A stretch of 64,000 bases of DNA from Paralichthys olivaceus (taxonomy: Eukaryota; Chordata; Actinopteri; Pleuronectiformes; Paralichthyidae): positions 20,992,458 through 21,056,457 of the forward strand of contig NC_091096.1 of the NCBI RefSeq assembly GCF_024713975.1, written 5' to 3'. Below the pieces are notes generated by a model. It was not told where the DNA came from and did no database searches. It saw nothing but the letters and a program-made list of their open reading frames with translations. Below are positions 47,611-58,905 of the stretch, one piece after another. Each line of letters begins with the position of its first letter. Position 1 is the first letter of the stretch. A program made the translations under genes and the position numbers.

Positions 47611-50600
47611 AATATATAAGATCTGTTAAGAGAAACCAGAGCAGAAAACACACTGGGGGGGAACTCTGGTGGGATAACACTGCAGAAACAGTTCAGTGGA
47701 TGAGGAAACCTTGCTGTGGCAAATAACCTCTAATGCTGCTGTGGGGTAATGCATTCCCCCTCAAGTCACTGTGCTGTTTTGGGAAATAGCACCATTAAAG
47801 TCATCACTGTCTATGATGTGGAAAGAACACAGGGATGTGGGAGCAGTGAAAAGACTGGCTGACCTTGATGGAGCTTATTAGCATAAAGCAGCCCTTTGGG
47901 CCCCTCATTGGGTGGTTGTGTAAATGTAGTCAGCTCCGCAAGCTGTTTCCCTTAACCTTGTATTATACAAACCTAAAGAATAAAGACAGGATTAGGCTAT
48001 AGTGCTGTCATGTTCACTGCTAACTGTATCTACTGTTCTCAGCTGTAGAGTAACACGTTATGCACAATACCATGGTTGTATCTAATGACAAAATAGTAAA
48101 ATTATTTTACTTTTTACCACTTTTTTGATACGAGTCAAATGTTTATTCCTTATTATTCTGATTCAAGTAAAACATACTACTTTAAAATGCTGTTGGGTTT
48201 TGAAGGCAAAGAAATTGATTGGTGAATTTGGTATTTAAAGCTGCAATGACTGATTTATTTTCTGGCTAATTTAAAAGAGAAATGAATAAATATTCATGTC
48301 CAGTATTCCATTTTTTTAGGCTTTAATTTTACTCCAGAGAAAAACACATCAGTCTCTTGAGCTGCTATCAGACTCTGTATATTCACTAGTTGGTGTAAAG
48401 TTATGTGCTTGTTGCTGCAGCTGGAAAACATCAATGATATATATATATATAAGACGATAAAATATCTGCAGGGCCCAGGCTGAGGGGAACTACAGTCTGG
48501 TGATAGTATTCATCCATATCTTGTAAGAATGATGTACGAGTATAAGTATTAGGGCCACATTGAAGAAAAAAATTAGTAGTTTTCAAGAATAAAGTTAGAA
48601 GAAAAAAAATGCAATTTTACAAAATCAGGCTACTTGTTATGTTGGAGGGGGAATATCAGAAGATTAACCTGCATTTAAATGAAGAATGTGGAGCTTCTTG
48701 TTAAGATATACTTTGGTAAAGGTCTCACAAATAAAACAATACTCATGGCTCATCAGTACTACATTACCATAACTACTTTGAAAAGATTGTACAAGAAACT
48801 ATATGTATTCTGAGGAAAGAACCACTTCCACTTTGGAGGAAACTGCCATTGTTGTGGAGGAGGAAACATTTGGTAATTGGATTCTTTCAATTATGACTTT
48901 ATTCTCAAAATCCCAATTTATTTTCTCCAACACCAATTCTCCATCAAATGATGGACTCTTACGTTTTCTCTGTTCTCTTCCATGTTTGGGCTGGTTTGTT
49001 TTTGTACCTGCCTCTTTTCTGTGAGTGTGGCTGCTGGCTGGGCATGACCACTGGTTCCTCTCAAACGTAGCTGCTGCGCGTATTGACTTCTTTTGTACCC
49101 AGTGTTGTCCATGCTTCAGCTTGCTTTTTGTCTGTTTAGGATTATCCAATTCGTTTCACAAACACTGTTTTATTTATTATTTATCTCAGTTTTTTAAGAT
49201 CACAGCAGGAGATTGTCCACGTCATCTTTCCTTGTTCACATCTTTGTCTTGTATGTGTATGGCTCTTCTTTCATCCTAGAGCTATTTTTATTCTTTTTGT
49301 ATTTCAGTTTTCTGTCTGTCACATATTGGAAGAATCATCAATACGCCCACTCGCTCGTGGTGAATCCTGTTTGGACATTTGTTTTCTCACACACAGCCCC
49401 TCAGGATAATTTCAGGAGATTATACGTGTGAGTTCAGTGCATGTCTGATAGTTTCATTAACAGCTGCCATTAAATGAAAACTTTGCCATCTTGTGAACAG
49501 TGTTTTCTCATGATTTATGTTGCTGCTTTACACCATCCAACAGCAGTGAGGATTTTAGGACTGGCTTGGTCGTAAATGTTTAAAGCTGTGGGTATATTTG
49601 TGTTGATGTTGGAATCAGAGAAGAGTTGCCGATCATTACAGCAGAGAATTAATATTTATTTGGCCAGATGCTTCCAACTTTGCATCTTGAATAAAAACTC
49701 GTCAGACTTTAGACGTAGACATTCAGACCTATAGATAAACTATCAGTGATGATCAGATATCTGTGATGATGTATCTTCTGGGCTTATACACTGTAGGATA
49801 TAGATTATTTAACTGGGGTCTGATGCCAGTGAATGCAATTTATGCTGTCTTTATGATCCTATAAAAAGATAGAACATTTTATAATAACAGCAATTCTACA
49901 AGCAAGAGAGTCCTCCACTAACTGTCTATCATAATAAATGAAGCCCACTAAACAGGTCAAACTTGTTTCTCTATTCCTTTGCCAAATCAAGGCCTGAGGG
50001 CATCTTCAGAAACTTTTTGGTTTACAGTAGTTATTTTGAACCCTGGAGCTATTTCTCCCTCAGTCTGGCTTGTTTGAGTATCATGGACAGCTGCAGCCCA
50101 AACCAACAGGGAGACTCTGCAGGTTTTCCAAACCAATCTGGAGCTACAGAAAGCACAGATATCAATATATAGATTTGTAACTAAACAAATATAAAAGTAT
50201 AGTAGTTTTTATATGGCCCTTTCAGAGGAAACAGGTCATTGTGTGTGGATGCTGCAGTTCAGCCACGAAAAATGGTCAACAATTTCTCACTTTGCTGAAA
50301 ATCTCAAACATGCCATATGTGAACACACACATGCACGTGCACACACATCCTCCCACATGAACACATCCCTGTGCTGCCTATATACCTCTATCTTGGAGGC
50401 AGAGGAACATTGGGCCTAATTGTGTCTTGGAGCTACTGTGCTGCTCATCTCTGGAGATCTCATTATAAGATCCACAAGCTGTTCAGGCACGTACCCATTT
50501 CTCCTCACTCTCTCATCCCTTCAGCTTGTATGGCATAACTGTCGAAAATCTCATCGCCCCTGTGCAGTATTGACAGAATAAAGCAATTATTGTTGATTAG

Positions 50601-51489
50601 GAACATGCACTGTGCACCTAAAGAGAAGCGTATAGAGACAAAGAGATAAACTGCTCGGCGAGGTGTTTGATCTCACCGTTAGCTGTCAATAGTGAGTGTC
50701 TAGTTAGTGCGTCTGATCCGAGCCATGAGAGCACAAGTCTTAGGAAAGTTTTGTCCATCTGACAGCAGATGTGGCAGACGGAGTGGCCAAAGCATTTAGC
50801 TCGGGTGCCCTCTGTATTCTCCTTTTCATCCACCAGTTCAGCATCTTCAGAAGTTTCATTTTGATTATCATTTGTGGACGTACTCAGTTGCCTCTTTTCT
50901 TCTGCACCTGCCAAATCAGGACCAACCCAAGCATGTACAACTTTTCACAAACTTGCAGCGTGTAAAAAAAACATTATTACAGCAGGAAACTAAACTGCTC
51001 AGATCTTGGTTCCATCAGAATATAGCAGCTACATTAGCACTTGGTACGTATGTGGGTGAAGCAGTTACTGGAGTATTTACATGTATTTTCTGACTTTCAG
51101 AGAGTCAGACGAATAGGTGACACTCATCCACAGACCTGGAGCTGGGAGGGAATTAGCTTAGCATAGCATGAAAACTGAGATCCTCTCCAGGCCCACTCAG
51201 GTTGACTCTGGTGGATGCTCAGGTTGACAATGGAAGGAACTATGAGAGGAATAAATTATGTTAAAAAAACGTAATTACGAGTGAGATTGATTAAATCGTC
51301 CTGCCCAGACAGGTGCCACAAAATTAACAGGATAGAGGAGCAGTCTGTCAAACAGACACATTTGTCCATGCCCACATTATCCAGAGAAGAGGTCTAATCA
51401 GAAAACACCAGTGTGGCAGTTTCACTTTCTTTTAAGTTATTTTTTTCCGTTTCATTAGCTATATTACCTAACCACACAGGAGCTGAAGC
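47611..51489. other. Non-coding stretch, no supported gene
   Basis: A short AT dinucleotide run lies near 48437-48452. A 98-codon minus-strand frame (50618-50914) begins MAGAEEKRQLSTSTNDNQNE, which looks protein-like in composition, but it has no clear donor or family. No other supported element. Confidence 0.45.
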
Positions 51490-51575
51490 CAACAGATGAC
51501 CCAGACAGGTTGCCAGTCTATCTGACAGAGAGCACCAACACATTCATGATCTCTCAAACCTAAGGGCAATTTATG
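51490..51575 (-). repeat. Dispersed repeat family R2, partial copy
   Basis: The reverse complement reads TAAATTGCCCTTAGGTTTGA, then AGACTGGCAACCTGTCTG, matching the middle of the R2 family at 24150-24455. Confidence 0.55.
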
Positions 51576-54564
51576 CTGCTTTCAGACATAAACTGAGCTC
51601 TGAACATTTTCCTGAAATCATCCCCAGGGGCTCTGTGGCTTGGACGGGGTGGTGATGACGTATGAAACACAGAATGGATGTGAAACAGAAAAAAACAATG
51701 AAGAATACAAAGATCTGAGGATGAAAAATGTGCCATACACGTAGAGGACGCCGGCAAAGATGTCAACTTGGTAAGACAAGATCTTTTGGTGTTAAAGTGC
51801 TGTAAACTTTCTGTGGAATTTATACTTCATTTCCCACCTGCAGCACGTAGGTACCTCCAAAGTTGTCTCAGACTTTGAATTCATATCAAAACTGAAATAT
51901 ATAAAGGATCATATGAGGGTTTAGACTTTAAAAGATTTTCAGTGTAAAACCATTCCCTATATGATTTTAACACAGGCTGGTTAATGGTAAGGAAACAGAT
52001 CCAGGATCTTGCTCTAGAGCACTTCTGTAGAGACCAAATCTGAGACCACTTTGTCCCAGTACCCAACGGTTCCCTGTTTTAATTTGCTATCCTTCCCGGG
52101 CCAAGCCTCTGTGGTGGTGCTTTAATACTCACACAAGTTTATTTGAGTGCTCTTTAATATTTTGTGTCTTCACAGATGGCACACTGTTAAAACTAATTTC
52201 CTGTAATGTAAGCGAACACTGGCCGTCTCAGATGGGGACAATATTAAAGAGGTGAAATATTGTCTAGAGAAATGATCACTTTATCTCATAAGGGCTCATA
52301 AAGTGTGTGACATTAAACTGTGCAGGAGTGACCCAGTCACAGTCCTCATAAAGGCTGGCTGTCATCCAGACCACAGGAAAATATGTGTTTTTTAAAATCC
52401 TTATTACCAAAGGGTTATTTAGATTTTGTTAAAGCAAAAAAATTGAGGTATTTTTCCTTTTATAAAGCATAAAAGAACCTGTTTTTTTTGTGTATATTGT
52501 TGGATCCAAACCTCTGAAGATCACTTATACATTTTTCTGTACGGTGAATTCGATTTCTATACATTGTGTGTGTGTGTTTCAAACTTTGCTCATTAAAACT
52601 TGTAAACTTTTTGGCTTATTGAGCTGCCTACCTGTTCAGATCTCTGTGCTTTCCAAACCGACAGTAATTGCTGTCAGCTTCTCTGCAGATAAATAAACCT
52701 GCGATTGCTCTCCTGGCTCCCTCACGGTTATGAATATGTGCAAACAGTATCCGTCCGTGGCGGTCTGGGGAATTAGCATTGGTTTGGTCTCCAAATGGAA
52801 ATGCTGCCTTTTGCAACAATTCTATGAGATGCTGTTGAAAGCACCGTCCCCCCTGCAATCTCCTTCACAGCCGCACCCCCTCTGCCCGCAGCTGTCTGAA
52901 TAATGAAGTCACCTCTCCCTCTTGGCCACGGCCCAGGCGTAAAAACAGTATTGTCAGCATCACAATGAGAAAGACAGAGGGGTCCCTGCTTGGGAGACAG
53001 ATGCGGTGTCCTTGTCCATCTAACGCCTCCAACCTCCAACACCTCCCCCCTGCCTCCCCCATGTGACACATACCTTACCGCCATCCTCCCATCACTCAGT
53101 GTCATCCTGTCATCCAGGAAAAGTAAAACCTCTAATGCTGGTTAACCTTCCCTTTCACCTCAGGCGATGAGCTCAGTGGCGATTGTCTGACGCTCAGGCA
53201 TCCAGCGCTAATACACACATGCTCACATTCTGTGTACATGCAGGTGTAACCCAACACAGTGTATGACACACTATCCTTAATCTCTTAATGCTAATTCACA
53301 GCCGTGCCTTCACAAGATAATCCACCCAAAATGTATTTGGTTTATACTGTTTTGTGTCTTCACACAGAACGGAGGCTTAGATTCAAAGAATGACTTTGAA
53401 TCTAACATGATAAAAGCATCTACACTGTGAAATTGCAAAATACTTAATTATAAATCTACAAAGTGATTTATTTTTTGCAGACTTAAAAAATAGATTTTAG
53501 GTTAAATACAATTACTTTACAATTGGAACTCATGCATTCAGAAACAATATAAATACAATTAAAGCACATAGAGTACATGCTGTAGCTCTCTGTCTGTACT
53601 CCGCTTCCCGGGAGGCTGCTGTAAAGCGACTCAGCAGGTGAGGCTCCGCGGCACAGAGCTGCAGCCCACTGAATCCATTCATTCTGTCAGGTGGGGTAAC
53701 ATTATTCTGCAGGTGTTAAGTCCGAGGAAACCCATATTGCTCCAATGATAATTTCCCAGTTCAGCCAATTTCCTGACACGGGGCCATGAGACATTGCACT
53801 GTGCGTGGCACTGTGTTTGTAAACCTTGTAGGAGACTAGAATAAGATATTACTTTGGGAGGGCTGGAGTGGTCTTCGTTCGGAGGATACAGATGATGCCT
53901 TGCTTATATGAAATGATTAGAGGCAAAGGAGCATGACGGGTGGCGAGAGCAGGCAATCTCTCAGGGTAAACCAGCTGGAAACCAAATTAAAATGGGCCTT
54001 TGGAACATGCAGGTCCGACAGCATGGCTAGCCCCAGTCAAGAAAAGGACTTTTCAATTTCCATTGCATCCTAAAATGTGCGGTATATCTGGACTTGAGGA
54101 TGGTGGAAAAATAGATTGGACACAGAGGGAAACTGCCTGTGAACACAACAAATGGGTTCAGTGCTTTCAGGATAGGCAGCACTTTTCATCCTCTATCCTG
54201 CTTCAGTGTGATGTCTGTGTAAAGTCATTTCCATATTTTGTTCTCACAACTAATGAGGATATCTGCAGTTGCTATTACACCTGTTTCAAAGAGCGTGTTT
54301 TGGTGCTGATAACATTAAAAATGACAGTGTTCCATTTAAGTGAGCTACTTCCAGGATCCTGTTGTCGTGTACACAGGTTCACTGTCTGAGACATCTTTAA
54401 CAATATTGTTGTCGTGCTTCTTAAGCTATAAACTAAATATACAGGTTATTATGACAGCGGTGACAGATTTAACACTTAAAACAGACAATGTTAGATAAAA
54501 CCAGGTTGTCACTTTTGCCAGATGATATAACGGCTGATACTGAGTTATTCAATGCTCATTAATT
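51576..54564. other. Non-coding stretch, no supported gene
   Basis: Short open frames only. A GC-balanced, unique-looking block at about 53570-54010 differs from the AT-rich surroundings and might be conserved non-coding DNA. I see no splice-supported exon. Confidence 0.45.
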
Positions 54565-54795
54565 TAAGGTAGCATTAGTCACTTTTGTTGGAATCAATAG
54601 CCATCAAGAAATAAAGTTGTCCAGAAAACTCACTAACCTGTGCTCTCACTGCACATGACTGGAGTCTTCAGCAGGAGAAACATACACCGCAGAAGCAGAG
54701 ATGATCCACAAGATATAGAGCGAGTCACAGAAATTTCGGCTTCTAGCAGTCTCTTAGCAAGTTCATGTATCTTTATCAATTAGCTCCACGACATG
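54565..54795 (+). repeat. Dispersed repeat R3, copy 2
   Basis: The partner of 47376-47610, sharing CTCACTGCACATGACTGG, TCTTCAGC, GCGAGTCACAG and TTTCGGCTTC in order. It is diverged and non-coding. Confidence 0.55.
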
Positions 54796-55336
54796 TTTGA
54801 AAACACCATCTCCGGCTCACGTTCTGATGTTCCTTTTAAAGTACTCTTTCATTGGGCTGCTTATTGGACATCCATGACTTACAAAAGACTGTGCATGTCT
54901 GTTTAACATACTACATACTCAAGTTAACAACATCAAAAGCTCAAATCATTCTTCCAAAACTGTCACATTTTTATGAGAAAAACTGAGAGAAACTAAAAAC
55001 CTAACTTAAAGACGTAAAAGTAAAAAGTTTCTTTGTGAGTGTAATTACCAGAAAGCTTTGTGGGCTTTCTGAAGACCAGCTACCAGTGGGCGTTTGGAAC
55101 AATTACAGTGCTCAGGGCCAGAAACCTGATGGAGGCTTCAGGTGGTTGGTGAGTGTCTGCACAACAAAAGACAGACGATTGTACTGGTGTTGTTAGCAAC
55201 TGGCTTTACAAAAGAAAACATAATAGCTTTTATGTAACACAGCAAAGTCTTTCAGAGAGCAGAAAAAATAACAGAATTCTTTGAATTAATGACTGAAGTA
55301 AAGACGTAAAGAGAGGTGGTTCATCATAAAAATGAT

Positions 55337-55342
55337 TTTATT
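55337..55342 (-). terminator. galnt9: Candidate polyadenylation signal of the GALNT gene
   Basis: TTTATT on the + strand (AATAAA on the minus strand) is the first such hexamer I find downstream of the GALNT stop codon, about 820 bases beyond it. It implies a 3' UTR of roughly that length. Confidence 0.4.
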
Positions 55343-56162
55343 ACCCTAATTGTTATCAGAGGACGGATATCAATATTTCACTTTTTACAATATATTACTG
55401 TCATTGGACTGTTTTTATACATTGTTTTATATATTAATAACTTTCAAATAATTTGTACATGCTTTTTTGGGGGACTGACATTCCCTGGTCAGATGAAGCA
55501 GAAAAATGAGAAAAAAGGCACATGATTGCTCCGGTCCGCAGTGAGCAACACAGTCCAAAGAAACAAAGAACTGTCGTGGTTTGTGTGAGTGACGGTGAAA
55601 CGCCTCCAGATCTGATGATGGGCAGCCCCTCTGAAGCCTCTTACATGACTTGCCAAGGCAGCACAATATGTCCAAAGCAATTTTCCAAATCACAGCCCAA
55701 AATAATCACTGTGATGTGGCAATGGACGGCAATTACATCTTTTGATTTGCTCAGATGCACTCAGAAAAAAAGACACACACACACACTTTCTCTGTCTATC
55801 TCTCTCATCTGTAGTTTTACAGTAAAAACAAAAGTATCACAAGGACTTTGAACCACCTTCAGGGGCGGCACTCAGGTGTTTCCTTACTCTGTTCTATACA
55901 TGTGGCTGAATGTCAGGATCGTGGGCCGTCTCAAACAGTGCAGCTCGATGTAAGGTCTCTGTGAACACACAGCTTCGTGGAACACAAGAATTGATCATAT
56001 TCTTCTTTCCGTGGCCTGAGGGAAGCTCAGTGTGTGCGGTGCAGTCTGTGGTGTGAAATATAACTCACTAGCACCAGCAGTCCCTGCTCCTCTCCTCTCT
56101 GTTTGAGCTCCAAATGCAACTTGAAACAGTGCCCAAGCTGTCTCAGAGGTTCTTCTCTGGCT

Positions 56163-56309
56163 TCAGTGCCTGGGATGCTTAATCCAGTTTCGTATCATCC
56201 ACTTCTGACCAGAGCATCTCTGGACCACCAGGCGAAGGCCAAAGTTGGCATCTTTGGACATTTCTACCTCCAAGCATCGACCAGTGTCCCTGCTGATGAT
56301 CGGACCATT
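56163..56309 (-). CDS. galnt9: Polypeptide GalNAc-transferase, last coding exon
   Basis: Acceptor GTGTTGCAG, then NGPIISRDTGRCLEVEMSKD, then ANFGLRLVVQRCSGQKWMIR, and NWIKHPRH with a TGA stop at 56163-56165 (48 residues, phase 0). It is the end of the C-terminal ricin-type (QxW) lectin domain: RCLEVE and QRCSGQKW carry the paired cysteines and the QxW-type motif of the last beta-trefoil repeat. GALNT enzymes are Golgi type II membrane proteins that add the first GalNAc to Ser/Thr; the lectin domain biases them to glycopeptides already carrying GalNAc. The sequence matches the GALNT8/9/17/18 subfamily, closest in my recollection to GALNT9; galnt18 is the main alternative. Confidence 0.88.
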   Translation of the reverse strand, partial: NGPIISRDTGRCLEVEMSKDANFGLRLVVQRCSGQKWMIRNWIKHPRH

Positions 56310-56499
56310 CTGCAACACGGAAACGAGAAAATGTGACCAAAAACCTTGAGAACAAACAGATGGCGCATACAGAGTTTAACTCCAATATTGTAATGTCTGT
56401 TGCTCTGGCAGTTAACAGACATTCAGTTGCATGTGCCACATGTGACGTTACAGAATTTATGACCACCCTGAAAAGGGCAGTGTGAAATGTATTCTTTAC

Positions 56500-56667
56500 C
56501 TGTGTGAAGTCCCACAGCCTCTGGGAAACTCTTGAAACTGCATCACATTTTTTCAGACTGGGAGAGCGTCCTCTGCCGTCATCAACCAGGCATTTGGTGT
56601 CAGGCAAGAAGGTGGTCGACCCCAGGGGTCCAAGCTGGAGAAGCCCCTCAGTCGAGTAGCGGGCCAG
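56500..56667 (-). CDS. galnt9: Polypeptide GalNAc-transferase, penultimate coding exon
   Basis: Acceptor TCTGTCTTGCAG, donor CACACAG/GTAAAG, 168 bp, phase 0 at both ends, 56 residues. It encodes LARYSTEGLLQLGPLGSTTF, then LPDTKCLVDDGRGRSPSLKK, then CDAVSRVSQRLWDFTQ, the middle of the ricin-type lectin domain with cysteines in KCLVDD and KKCD and the aromatic LWDF near the QxW position. It is spliced to the last exon across a 190-bp intron. The catalytic domain and membrane anchor are encoded further 5' on the minus strand, beyond position 64000; I found none of those exons in the window. Confidence 0.88.
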
Positions 56668-58097
56668 CTGCAAGACAGAGATAACCAAGGTGTTTCGCTG
56701 TTGGACTCAAGCACTGTAGCAGGAATCACAGCTTCCAAAACACATGCATGCCTTTTTTTTTGGAGAGCGCTCCAATATCTGTGGAAAACATGAGTTGTAA
56801 ATGTGCTTCAGTGTGAAAACTGAATGTGTTGCACAGTAATGACGTTCAGCTGCTCTGCCTCACAGAGACAAAAACTTAAAAAGCAGAGTAAAAAAAATTC
56901 AGGCTGATTGGAAAACTGCAAAACAGACAGAAAAGTTTAATGCTGTTATAATTTATTTTATACCGTTTTAAGCTAATTATTTTAAAGAAAAAAGTAATTG
57001 ACATTGGATCTATAGGATAATACAAAGAAAGTGCAGATACTGCACTTTAGTGGAAAATGCTGTATCTTCCTGTATCATCAAAATGTCTTCTTTCAGCTTC
57101 ACTGACCATTGGAATTAGTTTGTTAATGAAAATAAAGTTTAGTTTGATCCTTTACAGCCTGCGTCTTCATCTTCTATACATCACTTACAATTAAATCAAA
57201 GTGAAACATTTGTATAATACATTTTAATCTGTATTTTTATGGTAGAATAGTTGCAGCAACCATTCCAAGAATATTCCAGTGCAGAGCAGAAGTTGGATGG
57301 TTATATGGGAGGTCTAGGCAAATGCTAGGTGCTCCATCCATCCAAAAGGGCACCAGAAATAAAGAAAGTTCAAAATTAACTTTGACTATTTTACATATAT
57401 GTCACAATAACATAACCACACAACTTATTATAGGCCCTTTTTGTGGGTTTCCTGCATGATCACACTAGATGAATGTTTAACTAGAATTGCTCATCTAGTG
57501 CCATCAAAGTGGCTGCTGATGAAAGTAGTTTCTCTGAGGTTAAACTCATTAGAACCTAAATGTGTTTTGGAGAAAGAACATCATGACTGTTAATCATGTG
57601 GTCTGACAACAGTTGTCTAAATTGTGGTTCAATAATACTTTTATTTGTCTTCACTGGTTTCTTTGATATTATATTTTGTGAAATACTTACATGGTTTTTA
57701 TACTTAGTTTTATGTCATTTGTTTCTTACTGTTTTTATTTTGTGAACGTATTATAAGACATTAAGTAATTTAGGATTGGTGTAGAAAGGCAAGTGTCTAT
57801 GAAGGAAGGTGCACCTGCTAAATACTTGCCTATAGGACACCAAATTGGTGAGGGCCAGCTCTGCATGGGAACCACAGTGCAGATCTCATTCATGCCACAA
57901 CATTTCCCCAAACCAAAACTTGATCCCTCACCGTTTAATCCTGCACATAAAGGCTCTGCAACGATACGGATCTATTACGTAAGGATACGGTAGAGATAAC
58001 ATTTAATATTTATGGATGTGATCCCCTCTGAAAAACGAGAGGCCAAAGATAAAGACAGATAGAGACAATATGACAGCAGCTGCTTTGAGGGGGAGCA

Positions 58098-58177
58098 CAC
58101 ACACACGCACACACACAGACACGCACGCACGCACACACACACAGACACGCATGCACACACACACAGACACGCACGCA

Positions 58178-58271
<94 letters not shown>

Positions 58272-58286
58272 CACACACACACACAG
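58098..58286. repeat. Compound AC / ACGC / ACAG microsatellite
   Basis: Nearly 190 bp of alternating purine-pyrimidine sequence. A first part mixes CACG, CACA and CAGA steps. There is then a GCAC run at about 58168-58198, a long uninterrupted AC run of about 70 bp at 58195-58264, and a short AC tail. Long open frames across it in several frames are artefacts of the repeat. Such tracts can adopt Z-DNA and are highly length-polymorphic. Confidence 0.97.
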
Positions 58287-58849
58287 TCCTGGAGGAATCA
58301 GTGTCACAGAGTGTCGGTGAACCCAGACTGTTAGGAACAATGTGTCTTCCAATGTTCATTGATGTGAAAATATGTTGTTACATCTTCTGCCTCAGTCTGA
58401 TTACTCTTCTATCTTTACAAACAGACTTTCTGAAGGTTTAGAAAACGAACAAGACGATTACAAGGACATTTTCACACCCACTATAAAAGCAGGCCCTTGT
58501 GACAATCATGTCTACAAACCTGTAAGTTAAAATTTCACCTGCAATACTGTGAAAACATATTGTTGTGTTGTACTGTTGTACTTAAACTTTGTGTTCAAGT
58601 ACCTTCCTGAATCAAACATAACAAAGGTTTCTGAGGCATGTATAGAAAAAACTTGCTGTGTGGGTGTTGCTCTTTGTGAAAACAAAATATAATCCAATGT
58701 TTTGCTGGAGAAAACCACTTGGAACAAATAAGAAAACAATGATGCTCTACTTTGTTTGTAACTCAAGGTTCACTGGAGCTGGTCGGGGTGAGCATGGAGA
58801 TGATGGTAAGAATATATCTTTAAACTAAGGAATGGCAAAGACTTAGCTG

Positions 58850-58905
58850 AACATATATATCTATATCTATAGATATAGATATAGATATATCTTTATATAT
58901 ATATG
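58850..58905. repeat. AT-rich palindrome
   Basis: A self-complementary stretch of ATATCT/AGATAT units (ATCTATATCTATAGATATAG as the core) can fold into a hairpin or cruciform. It is likely a simple-sequence expansion of TATC/GATA steps. Confidence 0.75.

Noticed and set aside
50618..50914. Minus-strand frame beginning MAGAEEKRQLSTSTNDNQNE
   Set aside because: The composition looks protein-like and an acceptor-like site lies just upstream, but no good donor, no family and no neighbouring exons were found.
52773..53105. 110-codon minus-strand frame in GC-richer DNA
   Set aside because: No recognisable domain and no splice signals; Gly/Arg-rich content follows from local base composition.
57975..58441. 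Several long Cys/Val/Ala- or Thr/His-rich open frames on both strands
   Set aside because: All are translations of the AC/GT microsatellite, which is open in several frames by composition alone.
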